The notes under the pieces were generated by a model, which saw only the letters and a program-made list of their open reading frames with translations, had not been told where the DNA came from and made no database searches. 64,000 bases of DNA from Psychrobacter sp. 4Dc (GTDB taxonomy: Bacteria > Pseudomonadota > Gammaproteobacteria > Pseudomonadales > Moraxellaceae), in NCBI RefSeq assembly GCF_002836715.1, contig NZ_PJAT01000017.1, positions 1 to 64,000 of the forward strand, given 5' to 3'. The translations under genes and the position numbers were made by a program. Below are positions 19,119-31,500 of the stretch, piece after piece (position 1 is the first letter of the stretch; each line of letters opens with the position of its first letter).

Positions 19119-19898
19119 ATGAGTCAGATTCATCCTACAGCACTCATCTCACCGTCCGCGCAGATTGACGAGACTGCTATCATCGGGCCCTATTGTATCG
19201 TTGGTGATGAAGTATCAATTGGTGCGCATACGGTTTTGCATAGACATGTGGTTGTGACTAAGCTGACTCGTATTGGTCAACACAATGAGTTTTATCAGTT
19301 TGCGAGTATCGGTGAAGATCCTCAAGATTTGAAATATGCAGGTGAGCATACTTGGCTTGAAATCGGCGATCACAATACGATTCGTGAAGCCTGCAGCTTA
19401 CATCGCGGTACAGCGCAAGACGGTGAGCTGACTAAAATCGGCAGTCATAATCTACTGATGGTAAACACCCATGTTGCACACGATTGTGTTATTGGCGATC
19501 ATAACGTACTGGCTAACAATGTCGGTGTGGCGGGACATGTGACTATCGGCGACCATACCATCATCGGTGGTAACTCAGGTATTCATCAGTTTTGTACAGT
19601 AGATGACTATAGCTTGATTGGCGGAGCAAGCCTTATTTTAAAAGATGTGGCTGCATTTACGATGGTATCTGGCAATCCAGCAAAGGCTCATGGACTCAAT
19701 ATCGAAGGTATGCGCCGTAAAGGTTGGTCAAAAGAAACTATTAATGTCTTACGTCAAGCGTATCGTACGATTTTCAGATCAGGTTTGACCACTGCACAAG
19801 CGTTGGAAGTCTTACATAATGAGCTATTGGCTAAAGAGCCAAAAATTCAGCTACTTATTGATTCTTTGCAAAATAGCAGCCGCGGTGTTGTCCGCTAA
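19119..19898 (+). CDS. lpxA: UDP-N-acetylglucosamine O-acyltransferase LpxA
   Basis: The first enzyme of lipid A synthesis, transferring a 3-hydroxyacyl group from ACP to UDP-GlcNAc. The left-handed beta-helix has many hexapeptide repeats (from residue 3), with catalytic H121 in NTHVAHDCVIG and a C-terminal helical domain (GWSKETINVLRQAYRTIF). It is 259 residues, family length. It ends the lpxD-fabZ-lpxA series; lpxB, often next, is absent, and a terminator follows. Confidence 0.96.
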   Translation: MSQIHPTALISPSAQIDETAIIGPYCIVGDEVSIGAHTVLHRHVVVTKLTRIGQHNEFYQFASIGEDPQDLKYAGEHTWLEIGDHNTIREACSLHRGTAQDGELTKIGSHNLLMVNTHVAHDCVIGDHNVLANNVGVAGHVTIGDHTIIGGNSGIHQFCTVDDYSLIGGASLILKDVAAFTMVSGNPAKAHGLNIEGMRRKGWSKETINVLRQAYRTIFRSGLTTAQALEVLHNELLAKEPKIQLLIDSLQNSSRGVVR

Positions 19899-19974
19899 AA
19901 AAAACAACTCGATTAATGATGAGTTAAATACTTTTAATAAGCTAAATTCTTATAGAATGAATGCGAATTAGATG

Positions 19975-20007
19975 AAAGCCATAACTATTTGTTATGGCTT
20001 TTTATAT
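19975..20007 (+). terminator. Intrinsic terminator after lpxA
   Basis: The 11-bp arms AAAGCCATAAC and GTTATGGCTTT enclose TATTT and lead into TTTAT. It closes the envelope gene series. The remaining 190 bp to the next gene show nothing else. Confidence 0.85.
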
Positions 20008-20198
20008 TTATGAGCACTTGACTTTTTTGGTCGCTTAGCAGAAACTGAGCGTTTACGATATTGTAATCAATTCTTTCTTAATGTTGCTGGGCGTTTCACA
20101 TTGAAGCGTTTACTAAATAGTTCAACGGTAAGGCCGACTATTTATGTTGATCAAGGAAGATTATCAGTAACGTTAATTGAAGCACGAGGACGGAAAAA

Positions 20199-21551
20199 AT
20201 GGCTATCAATAAACAAGAACATGCCCAATGGAGCTCAAGCTTTGGCTTCGTATTGGCAGCAGTAGGCTCAGCAGTTGGTTTAGGAAACATATGGAAATTT
20301 CCATACATGGTTGGCGAAAGCGGTGGTTCAGCTTTCGTTATTGCTTATTTGTTCTGTATCGCGCTGGTCGGTTTTCCGATATTAGTTGCTGAATGGTTAA
20401 TTGGTCGACGTGGTCAAAAAAACCCAGTCAATACTTTTTCAGACGTAGCAGCGACTGAAGGTAAGTCACGTAGCTGGGGCATCGTTGGTGCTACTGGTAT
20501 CTTAGGCGGCTTCTTAATTCTATCATTCTATAGTGTGATCGGTGGTTGGGCGCTTAATTATATCACTAAAGTTGCAACAGGTAGCTTTGCTGGTCAAGAC
20601 AGTGATTCTGTTGCGGCAACCTTTGATGCTATGCTTGCATCAGCTGGTACATTGACGATCTGGCATACGGTATTTATGATTTTAACCGCTGTCATCGTTG
20701 GTATTGGTGTGACAAGTGGTATCGAAAAAACAGCTAAGATTTTGATGCCATTATTGGGTGTGATTCTGTTCGTTATCGTTGGTTATAACGTGATGAACGG
20801 TGGATTTGGTGAAGCAGTTGCTTACCTATTTACGCCAGATCTTAGCAAACTAACGGCTGATGTTATGCTTGCAGCATTAGGTCATGCATTCTTTACCCTA
20901 TCAATTGGTATGGGTATCATGGTCGCATATGGCTCGTATTTGGGCCGTGAAGTGAACTTGCTAAAAACAGCACGTACCGTTGTTATTTTGGATACGGTTA
21001 TTGCGTTGGCTGCTGGTCTTGCCATCTTCCCAATCATCTTTAGCAATGGTCTAGATCCTGCATCAGGTCCTGGTCTTATCTTTGTAAGCTTGCCAATTGC
21101 TTTCGGTAGTATGGGTGCGGGTACTATCATTGGCGCATTGTTCTTCTTACTTATTACCTTTGCCGCTATTACCTCATCTATCTCGTTACTTGAGCCAACC
21201 GTTGAGTTATTAGAAGAGCGTACATCGATGAGTCGTACTGTATCGACTATCGTGGCAAGTACAGTAATCTGGTTGTTAGGTATTGCAGCACTGCTATCGT
21301 TCAACCTATGGTCTGAATTTACTATCATGGGTAATGGTATCTTTGATGCATTAGATAAGCTTACTAGTAAGTTCCTATTGCCTCTAACAGGTCTGGCTGC
21401 AATTGTATTTGTTGGTTGGAAAATGGATCAACGTAACATTCAGCAAGAGCTTGGTTTATCTAATGGTACATGGCAGCTGTGGCAAATCGTTGCGAAATTC
21501 ATCGCACCAATCGCTGTTATTGTAGTATTTGTGACGTCATTGATGGGATAG
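20199..21551 (+). CDS. Sodium-dependent transporter of the NSS (SNF) family
   Basis: An integral membrane symporter of the neurotransmitter:sodium family, probably taking up an amino acid or related solute with Na+. The family signature of TM1 is clear (AAVGSAVGLGNIWKFPY, about 19-35). Further hydrophobic segments fill the 450 residues, giving about 11 helices of the LeuT fold. The substrate cannot be told from the sequence. It is monocistronic: a terminator precedes it and another follows. Confidence 0.9.
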   Translation: MAINKQEHAQWSSSFGFVLAAVGSAVGLGNIWKFPYMVGESGGSAFVIAYLFCIALVGFPILVAEWLIGRRGQKNPVNTFSDVAATEGKSRSWGIVGATGILGGFLILSFYSVIGGWALNYITKVATGSFAGQDSDSVAATFDAMLASAGTLTIWHTVFMILTAVIVGIGVTSGIEKTAKILMPLLGVILFVIVGYNVMNGGFGEAVAYLFTPDLSKLTADVMLAALGHAFFTLSIGMGIMVAYGSYLGREVNLLKTARTVVILDTVIALAAGLAIFPIIFSNGLDPASGPGLIFVSLPIAFGSMGAGTIIGALFFLLITFAAITSSISLLEPTVELLEERTSMSRTVSTIVASTVIWLLGIAALLSFNLWSEFTIMGNGIFDALDKLTSKFLLPLTGLAAIVFVGWKMDQRNIQQELGLSNGTWQLWQIVAKFIAPIAVIVVFVTSLMG

Positions 21552-21614
21552 TAGTCAAGATTGACACTATATTAATCATTAGTTGATAATCATTAAATAA
21601 TAAAAGCAGCACAG

Positions 21615-21651
21615 AAAAAGGGCTTAAGATTATTCTTAAGCCCTTTTTTAT
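21615..21651. terminator. Bidirectional terminator between the NSS transporter and tgt
   Basis: The arms AAGGGCTTAAGA and TCTTAAGCCCTT enclose a 4-nt loop, with A-runs on the left and T-runs on the right. It can stop transcription from both convergent genes. Confidence 0.85.
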
Positions 21652-21691
21652 TTCAACAGATTCGTTACACAGTCGTGAATGTTAAACAGGA

Positions 21692-22876
<1,185 letters not shown>

Positions 22877-23107
22877 CTAATTATAGCATTGTTAGCGGTT
22901 TTTTTGGACATGGATATTTAGTGGTATCGATACATAGTTAATATGTTCTTTAGGGATTTTATTTGACATCCCTTTTTCATAACCAAAAAATACAGATAGC
23001 ACGCCAAAAGACACAGACAATACTAAAGGTCTATTGATACAGTAGAAGTTATACAGGTGAGGTAATAATCATTGTCACACCATGTTTTTAGATGCTGGAG
23101 ACATAAC

Positions 23108-23758
23108 ATGAAAAAGACAGCTTGCTTATTATTGAGTGGTTTATTATTGATATCAGGAGGGGCTATGGCTACCGAAGAGCCGAAATACACAGTATTGACC
23201 CAAGTAGATGATTTTGAGCTGCGTCGTTATGATGAGCAGCTAGTGGCGCAAACGTGGGTGAGTGGTGACCAAGACTCAGCAAGTCGTGAAGGGTTTAAAG
23301 TTTTAGCGGACTATATTTTTGGTAATAACACAGCACCAAGTGGAGACAGTAGTAAAATCAGTATGACGGCACCTGTCACGATGCAAGCTAATAACAAAGA
23401 AAGTGATAATGAGCCACAAAAAATTGCCATGACAGCACCAGTCAGTATGCAACAAGACGATGGTAAGTGGCGCGTGCAATTTACGATGCCTAGTAAATAT
23501 ACGATGCAAACACTGCCTAAGCCAAACAATCCAAACGTTGAGATTATAGAAGTGCCTGCACAGACGTACGGTGTGATTAAGTTCTCTTGGCTCGCAGGAG
23601 AGGATAAAGTAGCGGAAAAAACCGAAGCGCTGCAAACATGGATGCAAGACCAGAATTTGACGCCTATAGGCGAGCCTGAATTGGCCCGTTATAACCCACC
23701 TTGGACGCTACCATTTTTACGTCGTAATGAGGTGATGATTGCGTATCAACCTAACTAG
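23108..23758 (+). CDS. SOUL-family heme-binding-like exported protein
   Basis: This 216-residue protein has an N-terminal signal peptide (MKKTACLLLSGLLLISGG, cleavage near AMA, residue 21) and a SOUL/HEBP domain: YTVLTQVDDFELRRYDEQLVA, two KISMTAPVTMQ-type strands (one at about 80, one at about 105), and a conserved end WTLPFLRRNEVMIAY. The family binds heme or hydrophobic ligands; its bacterial role is not settled. The start at 23108 is chosen for GGAGA 8 bp upstream; an in-frame start at 23072 would bury the signal peptide. Confidence 0.85.
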   Translation: MKKTACLLLSGLLLISGGAMATEEPKYTVLTQVDDFELRRYDEQLVAQTWVSGDQDSASREGFKVLADYIFGNNTAPSGDSSKISMTAPVTMQANNKESDNEPQKIAMTAPVSMQQDDGKWRVQFTMPSKYTMQTLPKPNNPNVEIIEVPAQTYGVIKFSWLAGEDKVAEKTEALQTWMQDQNLTPIGEPELARYNPPWTLPFLRRNEVMIAYQPN

Positions 23759-23770
23759 TAATCAGCCCAT

Positions 23771-23801
23771 AAAAAAAGACAGCAATCGCTGTCTTTTTTG
23801 T
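23771..23801. terminator. Bidirectional terminator between the SOUL gene and asd
   Basis: The arms AAAAAGACAGC and GCTGTCTTTTT enclose AATC, with A and T runs on either side serving the two convergent genes. Confidence 0.85.
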
Positions 23802-23822
23802 GCTTTATTTAAGGTATCTGAG

Positions 23823-24956
23823 TTAGACGTTTTGCTCACGGATGATATTAAGCATGCGACGTAATGGTTCTGCTGCGCCCCATAACAACTGATCACCAAC
23901 GGTAAATGCGCCTAGATACTCAGGGCCCATATTCAACTTACGTAAGCGACCTAGCGCAACGGTTAGGGTCCCAGTCACGGCTACTGGCGTTAGGCGGTTC
24001 ATGGTAGCTTCTTTGTCATCTTCGACCAAGTCCAACCATTCGTTACCACTATTTTTGAGTGCAGCTTCGATTTCTTCTAGCGGAATGTCTTTTTTCAGCT
24101 TGATCGTTAGGCCTTGCGCATGACAGCGCATAGCCCCGACGCGTACACACATACCATCGATAGGAATCGTACTGGCTTCATCGTTACCCAAAATCTTATT
24201 GGTCTCGACGCCGCCTTTCCATTCCTCTTTTGACTGTTTGTTTTCTAGCTGCACATCGATATAAGGAATCAAGCTACCTGCCAATGGTACACCGAAGTAT
24301 TGTGTAGGGAAGTCTGCTGAGCGCTGAGTCTGAGCGATTTTTTTATCAATCTCAAGAATAGCACTAGCAGGGTCAGCCAATTCGTCTTGGACGGCATCAC
24401 GTAACACACCCATACCGTTGATGAGCTCGCGCATGTTGTTTGCGCCAGAGCCACTAGCAGCCTGATATGTCATCGCGCTGACCCATTCGACCCAACCTTT
24501 ATTAAACAGCTCACCGATAGCCATCAGCATCAATGATACGGTACAGTTACCACCGATAAAGTCTTTTTTGCCATTGGCTAGGGCACTATCAATAACATTA
24601 CGGTTGACTGGATCAAGAATGATGATGCTGTCATCTTTCATGCGTAAGGTACTTGCCGCATCAACCCAATAGCCGTTCCAACCACTATCACGTAGTGGTT
24701 GATGGACTTTTGACGTATAGTCACCACCTTGGCAAGTAATCACGACATCACAAGCAGCAAGTGCGTCAATATCATGAGCGTCTTTTAGTTGGCCGGTTTC
24801 AATACCATCGAATTTTGGTGCATCACCACCAGCATTACTGGTAGAAAAAAACACGGGTGTAATACCGTTGAAGTCATTTTCTTCCTGTATACGTTGTATC
24901 AATACTGACCCTACCATACCGCGCCAGCCTACCAAACCTACTGTTAAATCACTCAT
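23823..24956 (-). CDS. asd: Aspartate-semialdehyde dehydrogenase
   Basis: Reduces aspartyl phosphate to aspartate semialdehyde, the branch point for Lys/diaminopimelate, Met and Thr. From ATG 24956 it is 377 residues: an NADP fold at the N-terminus ([14 protein letters not shown]), catalytic C138 in [17 protein letters not shown], and [13 protein letters not shown] toward the C-terminus. This is the gammaproteobacterial (E. coli-like) class. AGGA precedes ATG 24956; a TTG three codons upstream is a poorer start. The 430-bp gap to the next gene (24966-25395) shows no gene or clear site. Confidence 0.96.
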   Translation of the reverse strand: MSDLTVGLVGWRGMVGSVLIQRIQEENDFNGITPVFFSTSNAGGDAPKFDGIETGQLKDAHDIDALAACDVVITCQGGDYTSKVHQPLRDSGWNGYWVDAASTLRMKDDSIIILDPVNRNVIDSALANGKKDFIGGNCTVSLMLMAIGELFNKGWVEWVSAMTYQAASGSGANNMRELINGMGVLRDAVQDELADPASAILEIDKKIAQTQRSADFPTQYFGVPLAGSLIPYIDVQLENKQSKEEWKGGVETNKILGNDEASTIPIDGMCVRVGAMRCHAQGLTIKLKKDIPLEEIEAALKNSGNEWLDLVEDDKEATMNRLTPVAVTGTLTVALGRLRKLNMGPEYLGAFTVGDQLLWGAAEPLRRMLNIIREQNV

Positions 24957-25395
24957 GAAGTTCAATCCTATTTACAATTATTTGTTGCATCGTCAACCGA
25001 TAACAATGCCGTGAATGGCGCGAAAAAGCAAGGCGTTTTGGCTATTATTTGGTCGTTTTCTATACACTATTAACTATGTCGACTATAACTTTAAGTTATT
25101 ACTATTGAAGAAATACTTGGCTATCTGACGACCTCAAAAATATGGTGTTTAATAAAGCACTCATTATATTGAATGAGCCAATATTGTAACGTTTTATGAT
25201 AGTTGTCGCATAATTGAGACTCACCAGTAGGCGAGAATCTTCTGAAATGCTAAAGTAAGTCTCAAACACAATTACTCGACGTTAGTTATTTAATGTCAGG
25301 TGAGTTACAACCACGATATTTCTTATCAAACAAAAGCTTAACCAATATACATCATCGGCTCTATTAATATTTCAATCAACGGTTAGTACCTACTT

Positions 25396-26526
25396 ATGGA
25401 TCTCTCACTATTATATTACGCCTTACAAGGTCTAGCAGGATTCATCGCCTTTGTTACAATCTGGGGCTGGTTGCCGCTGGATAACTGGTGGGTGCGCGGT
25501 GTTGAGTTTCCACGTATTCAAATAATGGTGCTTGGTATTATCGCTTGGTTTGGCATGTTAGTGTTTTTCTCAGAGTGGGAGTTATGGCAGTGGATATTGT
25601 TTGTTGTATTGAGCGGTACGTTAGCATTTCAGTTGAGAATGGTACTGCCGTATACTAAGCTGTGGAAAAAAGAAGTTCAAAAGGCAAAAGATAAGCCAGA
25701 AGGGCAAGCGCATCAGATAAAAATCATGGTATCAAACGTATTGACACCCAATGACGAAACGCAAAAGCTGGTCGATTTGGTTAAGCAAAAGCAGCCTGAT
25801 ATCTTAATTACATTAGAGAGTGACAAGAAATGGGAGCAAGCCTTACAGCAAGTCGAGTCTGACTATCCCTACACCGTGAAAGTGCCACTAGATAATCTAT
25901 ATGGCATGCACTTGTATTCTAAGCTTGAGCTAATTGATCCTGAAGTTAAGTATTTGATGATAGATGATATACCGTCTATACATACTCAATTGCGTTTGCA
26001 AGGAGGCCGCGTCATTTGGTTATATTGCTTGCATCCCATGCCGCCTAGTCCAACTGAAGCTGATAAGTCCACCACACGTGATGCTGAGCTGCTCATGGTA
26101 GGTAAACACATAAAAGAAAACGACCAAACGGCGATACTGGCAGGTGATCTTAATGATGTCGCATGGTCAAAAACCACGCGTCGCTTTCAACGTATTTCTG
26201 GTCTGTTAGATCCTCGTATTGGTCGACATTTTATTAATACCTTCCATGTTAAATACCCATTTCTGCGTTGGGCTTTAGATCATATTTTTCATAGTGCCTG
26301 CTTTACGGTAGTTGATATTCAGCGTATGCCATCCGTAGGATCTGATCATTTCCCTGTGATGACTACCTTGCAATATGAGCCAGAAGAGGCAAGCAAGCAA
26401 GAAGGCAATGCGCCTACTGCACAAGCAGAAGATATCCAAGAAACTGACAACAAAATCGAAGAAGGCAAGAAAGAAGGCGAAAAAGTGTCAGAAGAGCACA
26501 GACAAGAACAGCGCAGTTTTGGTTGA
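25396..26526 (+). CDS. Membrane-anchored endonuclease/exonuclease/phosphatase family protein
   Basis: This 376-residue protein has two or three N-terminal hydrophobic segments (about 5-27, 43-60 and 64-80) and then an EEP-fold catalytic domain. Motifs seen are KIMVSNVL (strand with Asn), ITLESD, LYCLHPMPPSP, the metal/catalytic AGDLNDVAWS and the terminal GSDHFPV. The final 50 or so residues are highly charged (Lys/Glu/Gln). The family includes nucleases and phosphodiesterases; the substrate is unknown. No strong ribosome binding site precedes the ATG. Confidence 0.8.
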   Translation: MDLSLLYYALQGLAGFIAFVTIWGWLPLDNWWVRGVEFPRIQIMVLGIIAWFGMLVFFSEWELWQWILFVVLSGTLAFQLRMVLPYTKLWKKEVQKAKDKPEGQAHQIKIMVSNVLTPNDETQKLVDLVKQKQPDILITLESDKKWEQALQQVESDYPYTVKVPLDNLYGMHLYSKLELIDPEVKYLMIDDIPSIHTQLRLQGGRVIWLYCLHPMPPSPTEADKSTTRDAELLMVGKHIKENDQTAILAGDLNDVAWSKTTRRFQRISGLLDPRIGRHFINTFHVKYPFLRWALDHIFHSACFTVVDIQRMPSVGSDHFPVMTTLQYEPEEASKQEGNAPTAQAEDIQETDNKIEEGKKEGEKVSEEHRQEQRSFG

Positions 26527-26566
26527 TAAAAGAGGCCGTTTATTAGCTGTAATGTATAGAGATAAT

Positions 26567-26582
26567 GTAAGCATATGCTTAC
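26567..26582. repeat. Perfect 16-bp palindrome
   Basis: GTAAGCATATGCTTAC reads identically on both strands, about 40 bp after the exonuclease-like gene. It could be a protein-binding site; nothing shows which one. Confidence 0.5.
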
Positions 26583-26783
26583 GCAAAATAGAGTCTTTAG
26601 CTTCTATCGGCACCAAATTCATTGGCCTATAATACATCCATCAACACAAGGATACGCATGGATGTAGTGTTGAGACAGTATCAATAAAAGCACAGGTCAG
26701 CCCGCTGTCTTATATAATACTGTTAAATGACTTAGGATGAGTCAGCACGGAAGAGAGATAATAACAATAACACGAAGTATTGA

Positions 26784-26820
26784 AACCCTGAACCAATCGC
26801 CCTAGGTTCGGGGTTTTTCT
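26784..26820 (+). terminator. Strong intrinsic terminator in the gap before surA
   Basis: The 11-bp arms AACCCTGAACC and GGTTCGGGGTT enclose about 10 nt and are followed by TTTTTCTTT. It lies 258 bp after the nearest plus-strand stop, with an upstream TATAAT at 26713-26718, so it might end a separate short transcript instead of the upstream gene's mRNA. Confidence 0.8.
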
Positions 26821-26910
26821 TTGTATGGATTTTGATTTGGTAAAGTTTAGAATGCTTAACTTTGAGATTTTTTAAAGCCTCCAGTTAAATATTTAACTGC
26901 GCAAAATAAA

Positions 26911-26947
26911 GAAGGGTATATGCCATTGCATATACCCTTCTTTATTT
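26911..26947. terminator. Bidirectional terminator downstream of surA
   Basis: A 13-bp perfect stem (GAAGGGTATATGC/GCATATACCCTTC) with loop CATT is flanked by AAATAAA and TTTATTT. It serves surA on the minus strand, 53 bp past its stop. Confidence 0.8.
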
Positions 26948-26999
26948 AAATCGATTCAATATTCTAGCTAACTTAATACTATTAGCTTATTGCAACATA

Positions 27000-28391
27000 T
27001 CAGCCAAGTATCTGAATATAAGCGCCAGCACGTAGCTCTTGTAACCAGTCTTCTTGAGCTTGCGGTGCTAGGCGTTGATACAGTGCTTGACGTGCCATGT
27101 TGCGACGATATTGCTCGCTAATATCCTGCTCACGCTTACCGTCGACTTTTAGGATATGCCAACCAAATTTTGTCTTAAATGGTGCAGAGTAGTCACCAAC
27201 CGCTGTATTTTTCATGGTGGCTTCAAATGGACCAACCATATCTTCTTCGCTAACCCAATCAAGGTCACCGCCACGTCCCGCAGAACCTGGATCGTCTGAA
27301 TATGTTGAGGCTAGGCTAGCAAAGTCAGCGCCGCCACGAAGTTGCTCGTATAGATCATTAATTTTTTGTTCAGCAAGCGCGTCAGTTTGTAGATCATCGA
27401 CTTTGACTAAGATATGGCGAGTATGCCACTGTGGTATCAGCATCGTGTCACTGGCTTTTTTATCAGCAAGTTTGATGATATCAATACCTTCAGGAGTTAA
27501 TAATGGCTCGCTTACGGTACCAACGTCTAATTTGGTAATTCTGCTAGACAGCTCTGTTGGTAAAGAGGCTGCCTTGTGGAAGCCCATATCTCCACCTTGT
27601 AGTGGAATCGGATAGCTACCTTGGCTAGCGGCAACGGCCTCAGCGACGTTGACATTTGGCTCAAGCAAACGCGTACGTAATGCTTGCGCGACTTTTAATG
27701 CTTTTTCACGTTGAGCGGCTGATAGGCGACTATAGTCATCTATATAAGGAACACGTACGTGAATGGTTTGATATTCGCTTTGATTAAGACGTTTGGCTTC
27801 AGGTGAGGCCAAAAATGCATCAATGTCTTGCTCGCTAATACGTACTCGGCGAGTAATTTGACGCTGCTGTAGCGCTTGGATAGAAGCCTCTTCGATCAGT
27901 TTGGCGCGTAGATTGGCATAGCTACCAGGTTGTGCTGCATCTAGACGTTGCTGCAATGCTGCAATGCTATTAAGGCCTTCAGCTTGAGCGATTTGACCAA
28001 GACGTTGATTGATTTCTGCTTCATCGGCAGACAGTCCCGCACGTTTGACCATAGACAGTTGTAGTTCACGCAAAATAAGCGCGTTTAACACCTCAGACTG
28101 TAGTTGTGCTGAGTTTGCGATAGGCTCTCCAGCCGCTTTTGCACGTGCTTGAGTTTGCTCGATAGCATCAACCAGTTCGCTTTTTAAAATAGCATTTTCA
28201 TTAACTAGGGCAATAATACCGTCTGTGCTATTGGCTGGCGTTAAGCGATCAACTGAGCTTTGCGCAGCAGAAGTAGAAGCTTGAGCTGCTGCAGGTTTGA
28301 CAGTAGCAGCGTTGGCACTTAACGTAAGCGTAAGGCCTGCCATAGATAGCAATACTGCTCTGCTAGTCTGACGTAAAGAAAAAAATCTCAT
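27000..28391 (-). CDS. surA: Periplasmic chaperone / peptidyl-prolyl isomerase SurA
   Basis: A periplasmic chaperone that delivers unfolded outer-membrane proteins to BAM. From ATG 28391 it is 463 residues: a signal peptide (MRFFSLRQTSRAVLLSMAGL, cleavage near SANA), a helical SurA_N domain (GIIALVNENAILKSELVDAI), a degenerate first parvulin domain (about 200-310), a good second parvulin domain (RHILVKVDDL, GGADFASLASTYSDDPG, GRGGDLDWV) and a C-terminal helix. AGGAG lies 4 bp before ATG 28391; ATGs at 28403 and 28412 are in frame. It lies downstream of lptD in the same direction, a conserved pair. Confidence 0.94.
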   Translation of the reverse strand: MRFFSLRQTSRAVLLSMAGLTLTLSANAATVKPAAAQASTSAAQSSVDRLTPANSTDGIIALVNENAILKSELVDAIEQTQARAKAAGEPIANSAQLQSEVLNALILRELQLSMVKRAGLSADEAEINQRLGQIAQAEGLNSIAALQQRLDAAQPGSYANLRAKLIEEASIQALQQRQITRRVRISEQDIDAFLASPEAKRLNQSEYQTIHVRVPYIDDYSRLSAAQREKALKVAQALRTRLLEPNVNVAEAVAASQGSYPIPLQGGDMGFHKAASLPTELSSRITKLDVGTVSEPLLTPEGIDIIKLADKKASDTMLIPQWHTRHILVKVDDLQTDALAEQKINDLYEQLRGGADFASLASTYSDDPGSAGRGGDLDWVSEEDMVGPFEATMKNTAVGDYSAPFKTKFGWHILKVDGKREQDISEQYRRNMARQALYQRLAPQAQEDWLQELRAGAYIQILG

Positions 28392-28547
28392 GATGCTCCT
28401 CATCAATGTCATTGCATCGGATGGTAGTTGGTCAACTCTATCCGATACCCTTAATAATAAAATATTCGACAGCGTTTCCCATAATAGGGGTTTAAATAGT
28501 GTCTTATAAATATTTACGTAAATAACTCTAATCTAGCAAAAAACTGG

Positions 28548-31500
28548 TTAGTCTTTCCATGCCGTCTGTACAGGTTCAAAGCCCAAAATCTTATCAGCGA
28601 GCAATCGTGTCAAGCGGCTACTACCGCTGCCAAGACCATTTAATCTAACTTCTGCCATAATAGCTTGTGTTGGCTCGTCTTTTACGTTTAGGTCATTGTA
28701 ATAGCGGCGACCATAAACAGCAAAGCCGAAACAGCAATCTTCGTAATCAACGCCGATGAGTGAATCAAGCATCTTGTTACGATTATAATCGTACTGACCC
28801 TGAGCCAATATACGCCAGCTGTTATTGATAGGGAAAACAGCGGAAGCGGTAAACGCAGATAATGGCAACTGATCGGTATTATCATCACGCTGACGCTTAA
28901 CATAACCCACATTAAATAAGCTGTTGTCTGATGGCTGATAACGAAGTTCAGTCGTAATGTAGTTCAAATCATAATTACTGGTTAAGGCACCGCTGACATC
29001 AACCCAAAAATTATTATAAGGCTGAGTGCTGGTATCCCATACCATACCTGAAGAAGACGAGGTAAAAACAGGCTGATCGTCGTCAAGTGTTACACGTCCA
29101 TCATCTAGATAGAACTGTTCTGCAATGCTACCATCAAAACGTGTCACACCCGTTGCATCGATGTAACGATAATTGACGCCAGGCGTAATAGAATGCAGAT
29201 CCTGCAAACGATCATGACCTAAGAACCAACTGTCCGAAAACAGCTGCTCATAGTTAATAGAGGCAATACGCGTATTAAAGTTAGGAATGTCGTTTTGGTT
29301 CTCATACGGTGAATACGTATATTTTACGCGTGGGCTAAGTAAACGATAGCCGCCCATCGTATCGTCAAACGCACCAAATGGTGAGCCCGCTTGATAGAAG
29401 TGTAGACCTGCATCGATACTGGCTTGCGGAACAAACACAGACTGACTGCCATCTTCTTCACTAAGCTGATTATCTTCTAAACTATCTTCATCATATGACG
29501 TATATAGATGCTGCAAGCTGAGCTTAGGTTTGATATAGCCCCAAGATTTTTCCATCGGATAAACGGCGCTTAATTTATTATAAAAACGCGTGCCACTTTT
29601 TTCATTTTCATAGCCATCATCGATGGATTTTTTAAAATAAGCCGAGTCACTTACGCCTGTGATATCAAAGCTTTTTGCCCATGGTAGACGATAGTCAAGT
29701 TTAAGCTGTGGCAAGCGCGAGTACGGCTTGTCTTTATCTTGTAAAGGCTGTCCGTTATTGTTAAATGCATCGAGCGTTTGGAAAGTCTCGACTTTTAATT
29801 CACCATTGACATAATCGTTATAATAATTCACCCGCGCACGGCGTGGTAGGTTTAACGTATTGTCTGACAAACCCAAGGTATCGAAGTCGTTGAGATAATC
29901 GGCATCTGACACATAGCTATATTTTGCGTCGCCACTTAAGCGCGGAATACTGGTAGATGACCAATAATGATCGTAAAAAAAGCTGCTACGATCTTCGCCA
30001 TCATATTTTTTATCATTGGGCAAATAAGAGCCGTTAAAAATTCCTTCGCCGTACTCCTCAGTTAGATAACGAAACTCACCGGAGAGCATGGGGTTACGGT
30101 TGGTATAAACGCGAGTATTAAGGGTGGCATCGTAGTTCGGCGCTAAATTAAAATAATAAGGTACGTCAACTTCAAGGCCGCTTTTACTACCGACACTCGC
30201 GCTCGGTAATAAGAAGCCGCTGCTGCGTCTATTGTCTATAGGGAAATTAAAATAGGGTAAATAAAATACGGGTATGTCAGCCACACGGAAAGTGGTGTTA
30301 TACGCTTCGCCGCGTCCTGTATCGGTATTTAGATCGATACTTTTGGCTTCAAACTGCCATTTGCGGTTGGTAGGTGGACAGGTACTAAACATCACCTGAT
30401 CCAGCTCGTATTCACTTTCGTTAGGTTTGTTTAAGCGTTTGGCATAGCCGTGCGCTTGTAGTCCAACACTAGCAAATGCCACATCATTGGCCGTTGATTG
30501 ACCAGTCTCAGTATTGTAATTTAAGCTGTCTGCAACGCCAATTAGGCCGCCTTGTGCTGCTCTATCATTAAAGCTGGCTTGGCCATTATTTGTAGCGGCA
30601 TTGTTTGTAGAGACGTTGCTTGTACGCTGTCCAGTCGCATTATCTGTAAACATGACTTTGCCTTGAGCAGCCGCAACGCCATTGCTCAAGTCAATCATGA
30701 CTTTTTCTGCTTCGATATGCTGAGTGCCTTGGTCAATTTTTACATTGCCAGATAGCTCGGCATAATTAATATTGTTGTAATAACCGTAATCTGACTCGGT
30801 AAATAAAGGGGCTTGATTGTTCGGAACGCTAGCCACATTTGGTGCTGGTTGTCCGTTTGCCGTACCAGCTTCGTTTACAGCGCGTTGATAGTTGGGGTTA
30901 CTCTGCGGATATACCCATTGACCTTCACAGCGCTGGGCACTGTCCACGGCATTTGGCAACAGACGTAAGTCTCTACCGACCTTTGGAATCGTCTGTGCAG
31001 CAGGCATCGCATTATTATGAGAATTGTCCGCCTCAGTGCTGACAGCCTCATTGTTTAATGTTGACGCATCGGTATCTGGTGTTAGCTCATAAAACTCTGC
31101 TAAGCGCATTAAGCTGGCTTGAATACTCTCATCATTAAGATCTAGCTTGCCATTTTCCGTTGTCACCGCTTTAGGGACAAAGGCACTGCTATCTGGTGTA
31201 TTACTGATTGGTTGGTTGCTGGTTTCTGTATTTAGATTAGCAGTATTAGACACTTCGTTGCTAAAAGCTTCAGAGTCAGCAGCCTCATTAATCTCTGTAA
31301 TATTTAGGTCATTGTTCTCAGAGAATCTGCTATCTAACGCAGTATCATTTAATAAAGTAGCGTTGTTCGTATTAGCAGAATTAGCATCGTCTGGATAGCT
31401 ATCATTTAGAATATCTGCTTCTTGATAGCCATCATTACTTTGAGTACGACTAATACTATTGGCGTCAGTCGCCACACTATTAGACGCATAGCTGCCTGTA

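Noticed and set aside
20882-21328. 148-codon minus-strand frame inside the NSS transporter gene
   Set aside because: Antisense shadow of a clear membrane transporter; no start signal or family match.
26375-26632. 85-codon frame overlapping the end of the exonuclease-like gene
   Set aside because: It overlaps the Lys/Glu-rich tail in another frame; its Lys/Ser-rich sequence is a frame artefact of repeated GAAG-type codons.
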